Below, piece by piece: positions 59,947 to 64,000 of a stretch of 64,000 bases of DNA; the stretch's first letter is position 1, and the number at the start of each line of letters is the position of its first letter. The notes beneath the pieces were generated by a model. That model saw nothing but the letters and a program-made list of their open reading frames with translations. It did not search any database and was not told where the DNA came from. The DNA lies in the NCBI RefSeq assembly GCF_000701505.1, contig NZ_JNJB01000008.1:310001-374000 (forward strand). The letters are read 5' to 3'. The position numbers were made by a program, and so were the translations under genes. The DNA comes from Dyadobacter crusticola DSM 16708 (GTDB lineage Bacteria; Bacteroidota; Bacteroidia; Cytophagales; Spirosomataceae).

Positions 59947-60795
59947 TTATTCAACCACTGCTGAAACAGAAATATAGGTAGGAATGATACCCGTAGCTCT
60001 GATACGAACCTCGGCATCTTCGGCCTGGGTATTTCCGGTCAGTACCAGTGCAGTATCGAGCCCGAATTTGTTACCTCCGAGAATATCAGTATGCAATGTA
60101 TCGCCTACCATCAGAATGCTGCGCTTGCTTACATTCGGATAGTTTTTGATGTGCTGATAAGCGAAAATGAACATTTGCGGGTCAGGCTTTCCGAAGCGGA
60201 TGAACTGCCGGCCGATCGTATCCTCGATCATTTTTGCGAGTGCGCCCACTGCAATAGAAAGCCGGCTCTTTGAAGCCGGGTATGTTTTGTCCGTATTGGC
60301 TACAATAACCGGAATATTTCGTTTACGCAGCAGATTAAGGGTTTTTGTCAAATCAGTGTTCCAGTCAAATCCTTCATCATCCAAGAAAACAAGTGCATTG
60401 ATACTAGATGCATCGTCCAGGTTCACCTCGTGGATCGAAATCGTTTTCAACCCCAGCGTTTCAATGTAATGCGCAGAATTGTCGGTACCTACATAAGCTA
60501 CCAGCCCGTCCCGGAATTTGTAATCAAGATATTCGCGGGCCAGCATTCCGGACGAAATGATCCTGTCGGCTGTTATATCGTTAATGCCCATTTGGAAGTA
60601 CGAATCTGCTAGCTGCTCAGGGCTCCGGGAAGCATCATTGGTCACCACGTAAAAATCCTTCCCGTTATCATTCAGATACTGAAAGGTTTTCTCAATGCCG
60701 GGGATCAATCCGTTGTAAGTTTTTAAAACACCGAAGGCATCAAAAAAAATGACATCATATTTAGAGATTACTGATCTGAAATTGTCAAGAACCAT
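59947..60795 (-). CDS. HAD-IIA (NagD-like) hydrolase family protein
   Basis: A 282-residue HAD-superfamily protein. Motif I is FFDAFGVLKTYNG: the nucleophile Asp is present but the acid/base Asp two residues later is Phe, as in the DxW/DxF subfamily I recall from IIA proteins. YVVTNDASRS is motif II, KPDPQMF the conserved Lys, and MVGDTLHTDILGGNKFGLDTALVLTGN the Mg-binding motif. Follows the kinase-like gene on the same strand by 33 bases. Substrate unknown; phosphatase activity may be weak if the Asp is truly lost. Confidence 0.82.
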   Translation of the reverse strand: MVLDNFRSVISKYDVIFFDAFGVLKTYNGLIPGIEKTFQYLNDNGKDFYVVTNDASRSPEQLADSYFQMGINDITADRIISSGMLAREYLDYKFRDGLVAYVGTDNSAHYIETLGLKTISIHEVNLDDASSINALVFLDDEGFDWNTDLTKTLNLLRKRNIPVIVANTDKTYPASKSRLSIAVGALAKMIEDTIGRQFIRFGKPDPQMFIFAYQHIKNYPNVSKRSILMVGDTLHTDILGGNKFGLDTALVLTGNTQAEDAEVRIRATGIIPTYISVSAVVE

Positions 60796-60828
60796 AGTAA
60801 AGGAAGTGAAAGATGGGCTCGCAAAAGC

Positions 60829-61869
60829 CTATATATTTAATCTTTTAAGAATCTTCTCGGCGTCAAAACCGTCAATGGACGGAAAATAGAGCTCATAAGC
60901 TTCTTTCTGAAGCTTGGCGCAGTAGGCCCGGTGAAAAAAGTATTTTCCGTATTTTATCACATAATTAAGAATAAAAAACCGGTAAGCTTCCTTCATAAAC
61001 CGCACCTCACGCTCAGTCAATGGATAGATCTTGTGGTATTCTTCCAGAAAAATCATAAACCGTTCTTCCATCAGCGGACCGATCAGGTAGCTGAACACGG
61101 TTTTGTCACCCACGTTGGAACAAACCCGGCTGAAAAAATAGAAATCCATTACCCGGGAAGAGACGCGAAACCAGTCGTAATCCCATCTCGAAAACAGTTT
61201 CAGGTCATCTGTTACTGAGAAGTTCCCGATGTTCCAGTCTACAAAAACGGGCATCAGATCAAATCCGCTTACATTCAGGCGCTGGATATTTTTCATAAAT
61301 ATATCGCATTGCCTTTTGAGAATATTGATATATCCCCGGTGCTCATACTGGCCCGTGTCCGTTTCCAGAATGTCCAGCAAATGCTGAATATCGGTTCTCA
61401 GATTTTTGGAAGACTTTGGGATAGACCGGCTTGCACGAAAACACGCCTGGTGAAATCTTGCCGCCTCCGCCCCCAGCTTCCTGATCTGATCTTCATTCAA
61501 CCGGCGCGGCAAACGGTTGGCAGCCCTGATCGGATTGTAGAAAACAACCCAGGTATCCACAAAATCCTCCTGGTAACGATATGTATAAACCTGATTGTTC
61601 TTGAAAAGGGACTTCGCGAGTACGTTTTCAAAGGGATAAAGCAGATTGTTGGAAAGCGCCTGTATAATGCGGTGGTCCTCCTTGAAATGCTCGTATTTAC
61701 CAAAATAAGACAGCTTGGCAATTACCTTATCATCATTGTCGAGTGTTACCCTGAAAACATGGTTGGTAGATACCCTCGCACTGATATCTTCTACAAATTT
61801 GACCCCGATCGAATTATCAAAACCAGCCCAGGCCTGACGGATAATTGCCGGATAATCTTTTAAATGCAT
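60829..61869 (-). CDS. aminoglycoside-phosphotransferase-like kinase family protein
   Basis: A 346-residue protein with an APH/choline-kinase-type fold. The N-lobe ATP region is RVTLDNDDKVIAKLSYFG; the catalytic loop is FVDWNIGNFSV (Asp-x4-Asn, with the usual His before it replaced by Phe) and the metal motif is RWDYDWFRVSSRVMDFYFF. Partner of the HAD gene 33 bases downstream, suggesting a metabolite is phosphorylated and dephosphorylated. Resistance activity is not implied. Substrate unknown. Confidence 0.78.
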   Translation of the reverse strand: MHLKDYPAIIRQAWAGFDNSIGVKFVEDISARVSTNHVFRVTLDNDDKVIAKLSYFGKYEHFKEDHRIIQALSNNLLYPFENVLAKSLFKNNQVYTYRYQEDFVDTWVVFYNPIRAANRLPRRLNEDQIRKLGAEAARFHQACFRASRSIPKSSKNLRTDIQHLLDILETDTGQYEHRGYINILKRQCDIFMKNIQRLNVSGFDLMPVFVDWNIGNFSVTDDLKLFSRWDYDWFRVSSRVMDFYFFSRVCSNVGDKTVFSYLIGPLMEERFMIFLEEYHKIYPLTEREVRFMKEAYRFFILNYVIKYGKYFFHRAYCAKLQKEAYELYFPSIDGFDAEKILKRLNI

Positions 61870-62021
61870 TGCTTTATATGTTACAATTTAGCCTGTCGAT
61901 GTTCTTATAGCCAGTTATATGCAGTTTCAAAGTTAGCAACTTCAATGCGCCGATTGAGGAAAGCCGACTGGATAAATAAAAAAATAATCACATAATTTTG
62001 TAAAAACTTACCGCTTTCATT

Positions 62022-63008
62022 TTGTTTTACTACTTCTCCCGTTTTCTCGTTCGCCTGGCATTGCCGATTTATTTAAGAAAGCTTTGTGTTTCGCACTTCG
62101 ACAGGCTGCCAAAAGGAAAGCCGCTGCTACTGGCCTCCAATCACCCTGATTCTTTTTTTGATGCTGTTGTGATCGGCTCGGTATTGAGTCAGCCCATTCA
62201 TACGCTTACCCGCGGAGACGTTTTCAAGAAAAAAGCCGCTGCTTTCTGGCTCAGGCAGATCAACCTGATACCTGTTTTCCGTGGCTCGGAAGGTCGGCAG
62301 TACTTGAAAAACCATGATGTAACAGAACAGGAAAGCCACGACGCATTGAAAAAAAATGATGCTGTGGTGGTGTTTTCCGAGGGTATTTGTGTGAATGAAT
62401 GGCGCCTGCGCCCGCTCGGAAAAGGTACCGCGAGAATGGCGTATAAAATCTGGTTTGGCGAGGATGCATTGCCGGAAATGAACGTGATTCCGACGGGGCT
62501 CAATTATGAAAATTTTCGCGGCCCGCATAAAAGGGTTTCACTCAAATTTGGTCACCCGATCAGTCAGGAGGAAATTCTGACCAGTCCGCAGGAATATGAA
62601 AAGTGGCTCCGGGAGTTTAATGAGATACTGGAAAGAAAAATGAATGAGGTAATCCTCACGATCCCTGCAGACACAACCATTCAGGAACGCACAAGGTTAC
62701 TTAACGCATTTTTCAGCGACTGCACAGTTCCGCCTCGTACCAACCCCGTTATGAAAGCGATAGGTTGGGCTGGCAGAATGATCCACGCCCCGCTCTATTC
62801 TTTTTTCACAAAAAAGACCGCCCAGTTAACTGGCCGGTCTGTGTTCTATGATTCCGTATTGTTCGGAATGCTGATGTACCTCTATCCCGTAATCGTCACG
62901 CTCCTTGCATTGCTTATCGGCGCATTTGCAGGCTGGCCAGCCGCGCTGATCGTCTTCTTTGGCTTGCCGCTGCTTGCGTGGATTGGGAGCCGGTACAAAG
63001 TACTTTAA
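62022..63008 (+). CDS. PlsC-like 1-acylglycerol-3-phosphate acyltransferase
   Basis: A 328-residue membrane-bound acyltransferase. Motif 1 is LLASNHPDSFFDAVVIG (a spaced variant of HX4D), motif 2 is INLIPVFRGSEG, motif 3 is VVVFSEGICVNEWRLRPLGKG and motif 4 is NVIPTGLNY. Two C-terminal hydrophobic helices (YPVIVTLLALLIGAFAGWPAAL) anchor it. The start is a TTG at 62022; an in-frame stop at 62001 leaves no upstream ATG. Acylates lysophosphatidate or a related lipid. Divergent from the kinase-like gene. Confidence 0.83.
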   Translation: MFYYFSRFLVRLALPIYLRKLCVSHFDRLPKGKPLLLASNHPDSFFDAVVIGSVLSQPIHTLTRGDVFKKKAAAFWLRQINLIPVFRGSEGRQYLKNHDVTEQESHDALKKNDAVVVFSEGICVNEWRLRPLGKGTARMAYKIWFGEDALPEMNVIPTGLNYENFRGPHKRVSLKFGHPISQEEILTSPQEYEKWLREFNEILERKMNEVILTIPADTTIQERTRLLNAFFSDCTVPPRTNPVMKAIGWAGRMIHAPLYSFFTKKTAQLTGRSVFYDSVLFGMLMYLYPVIVTLLALLIGAFAGWPAALIVFFGLPLLAWIGSRYKVL

Positions 63009-63011
63009 ACC

Positions 63012-64000
63012 TTAATCCTTAACGCGTCCAAAACCCATTGTTTTGAGCATCCAGTCGGGCAGCGGCTTCTGGCTTTTACGTTTTTGTAAATCCATAAACC
63101 AGCCGATCTTTTTCAATATCGGTACCTTATGCGTTTCTACCAGCTCGATCAGTGTTCCGTCAGGATCTTCGAGGTAAGCAAAGCGGCCCGCGGCTGCTTC
63201 CATTCCGAAAGAGCTTTCGCTGTCAATCGTAAATGGATATCCTTGCGAGTGCAGTTTGCTTTTCAATGCATTCATATCCAGTGTATCAAAGCACAAATGA
63301 ATGTAGCCGCAATCTCCCCAGAAACGATTTTCGAAGATCTTTTTAGGAGTCCGGTCCAGCGCCTGAACCAGCTCGATCTGGATATCCCCTAACAACTTAC
63401 TGAATGCGCCTTCCGGGGTAAATTTCTTGCGCAACAGCATTCTGCGGTATTGCTGGTTCGGCAGCGATGACGGGATGTCCGCGAATACACCCGTTTCATC
63501 ATAAACTACTTCCAGCGGCTGTAAAAGGCTCTTATAAAATGCCAAAGATTTGTCTATATCCGAAACGCCCACTACCACACCCGCAACTCCCCCGACCGGC
63601 GAGCCTGTTTTCTGAAACCAGGTATTGTCAGTCGTAATCTGGAAAATGTTACCGTAGGGATCAGTTCCCCAGAAACCTTCGCCTTCAGGCAGCTTCACAA
63701 TGGGACCGACCTTCTCTTTTGATTGACTTTTTATCCAGGCGTGCGCCTTGTGCACATCCGGCGCCTTAAAACGGATCGCATTGATTCCCAGGTCGCCAGG
63801 CTCTATTTTGAAATCAGGTAACTGCGACTGGCGGCTTGTGAATGACCAGATTTCAAGCCCGCCGCCGCCAGCCATATTAATAGCCAGCACAGCATGCCGC
63901 TGATGTACTTTTCCCCCCGTGTAAGGGATCATCAATGGAGCCTCTGCTTTTTCATCAAAAACCGGAACGTCGAATCCCAGTACCTGCCGGTACCACTTCC
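63012..64000 (-). CDS. VOC (glyoxalase/bleomycin resistance) family protein, 5' end cut by window edge
   Basis: The reading frame is open through the right edge: upstream of the apparent start at 63935 it continues back as WYRQVLGFDVPVFDEKAEAPLMIPYTGG, the beginning of a VOC domain, so the true start lies beyond the window. At least two VOC modules are present (the edge to about residue 105, and GVSDIDKSLAFYKSLLQPLEV onward), ending DPDGTLIELVETHKV. Metal-ligand-type residues (His in YIHLCFDT, Glu in LIELVE) are visible. Substrate unknown. It is convergent with the acyltransferase, three bases apart. Confidence 0.82.
   Translation of the reverse strand, partial: KWYRQVLGFDVPVFDEKAEAPLMIPYTGGKVHQRHAVLAINMAGGGGLEIWSFTSRQSQLPDFKIEPGDLGINAIRFKAPDVHKAHAWIKSQSKEKVGPIVKLPEGEGFWGTDPYGNIFQITTDNTWFQKTGSPVGGVAGVVVGVSDIDKSLAFYKSLLQPLEVVYDETGVFADIPSSLPNQQYRRMLLRKKFTPEGAFSKLLGDIQIELVQALDRTPKKIFENRFWGDCGYIHLCFDTLDMNALKSKLHSQGYPFTIDSESSFGMEAAAGRFAYLEDPDGTLIELVETHKVPILKKIGWFMDLQKRKSQKPLPDWMLKTMGFGRVKD

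Overview
The window reads as chromosome of a Bacteroidota bacterium of the order Cytophagales; Dyadobacter or a close relative is my inference. The evidence is a gliding/type IX secretion lipoprotein (GldJ), a PorP/SprF protein beside a type B CTD cargo protein, TIGR04131-like sorting domains, -33 TTTG / -7 TAnnTTTG promoters, lipoproteins with acidic export signals, and DUF1501, rhamnose mutarotase and NIPSNAP families typical of that group. No rRNA, tRNA, CRISPR array, prophage or intact insertion sequence was seen.

Layout. 1-4.7 kb: the 3' part of a sugar-related cluster (DUF1501, RhaM, a DUF2231/cytochrome/LRR fusion, a TIM-barrel isomerase), then a barstar-like protein. 4.7-17 kb: pnuC, mfd, gldJ, comF, pyrC, a Nudix hydrolase, ruvB and a large T9SS cargo protein. 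17-20 kb: PorP/SprF, NIPSNAP, murQ. 20-36.4 kb: a 16-kb branched-chain amino acid locus, ilvD-ilvB-ilvN-ilvC-ilvA-leuC-leuD-cimA-leuB-leuA. It is interrupted by three nucleotidyltransferase-type (toxin-antitoxin-like) modules in various stages of decay, an AraC regulator and a four-helix-bundle (S23/IVP) gene. 36.5-48.8 kb: purU, msrC, an ECF sigma factor with a membrane/beta-barrel partner, a surface serpin, an LVIVD lipoprotein, a glycosyltransferase/LpxH-like pair, a frameshifted double-TonB protein, and an SPFH/ribbon-helix-helix pair. 48.8-64 kb: S9 and M28 peptidases, hemB, a response regulator, an alpha/beta hydrolase, fabI, a VWA-like lipoprotein, a Uma2 protein, yifB/comM, a HAD/kinase-like pair, a plsC-like acyltransferase and a VOC protein cut by the right edge.

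The most interesting content is the control and architecture of the branched-chain locus. Both ilvD and leuA are preceded by short leader peptides rich in Ile/Leu/Val, each followed by a complete set of mutually exclusive hairpins (anti-antiterminator, antiterminator, terminator): two separate ribosome-mediated attenuators. A dyad resembling GCGAAWTTTCGC lies just upstream of both leader peptides, and a half-conserved copy lies before leuC. A Leptospira-type citramalate synthase gene is present beside ilvA, so isoleucine can probably be made from pyruvate as well as from threonine, with LeuCD and LeuB shared between routes. The S23/IVP gene between leuC and leuD sits between two oppositely oriented arrays of a degenerate 7-nt unit (GCYGANN). 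The leuD-cimA gap carries the same inverted arrays with no gene between them, which suggests a heptamer-bounded cassette.
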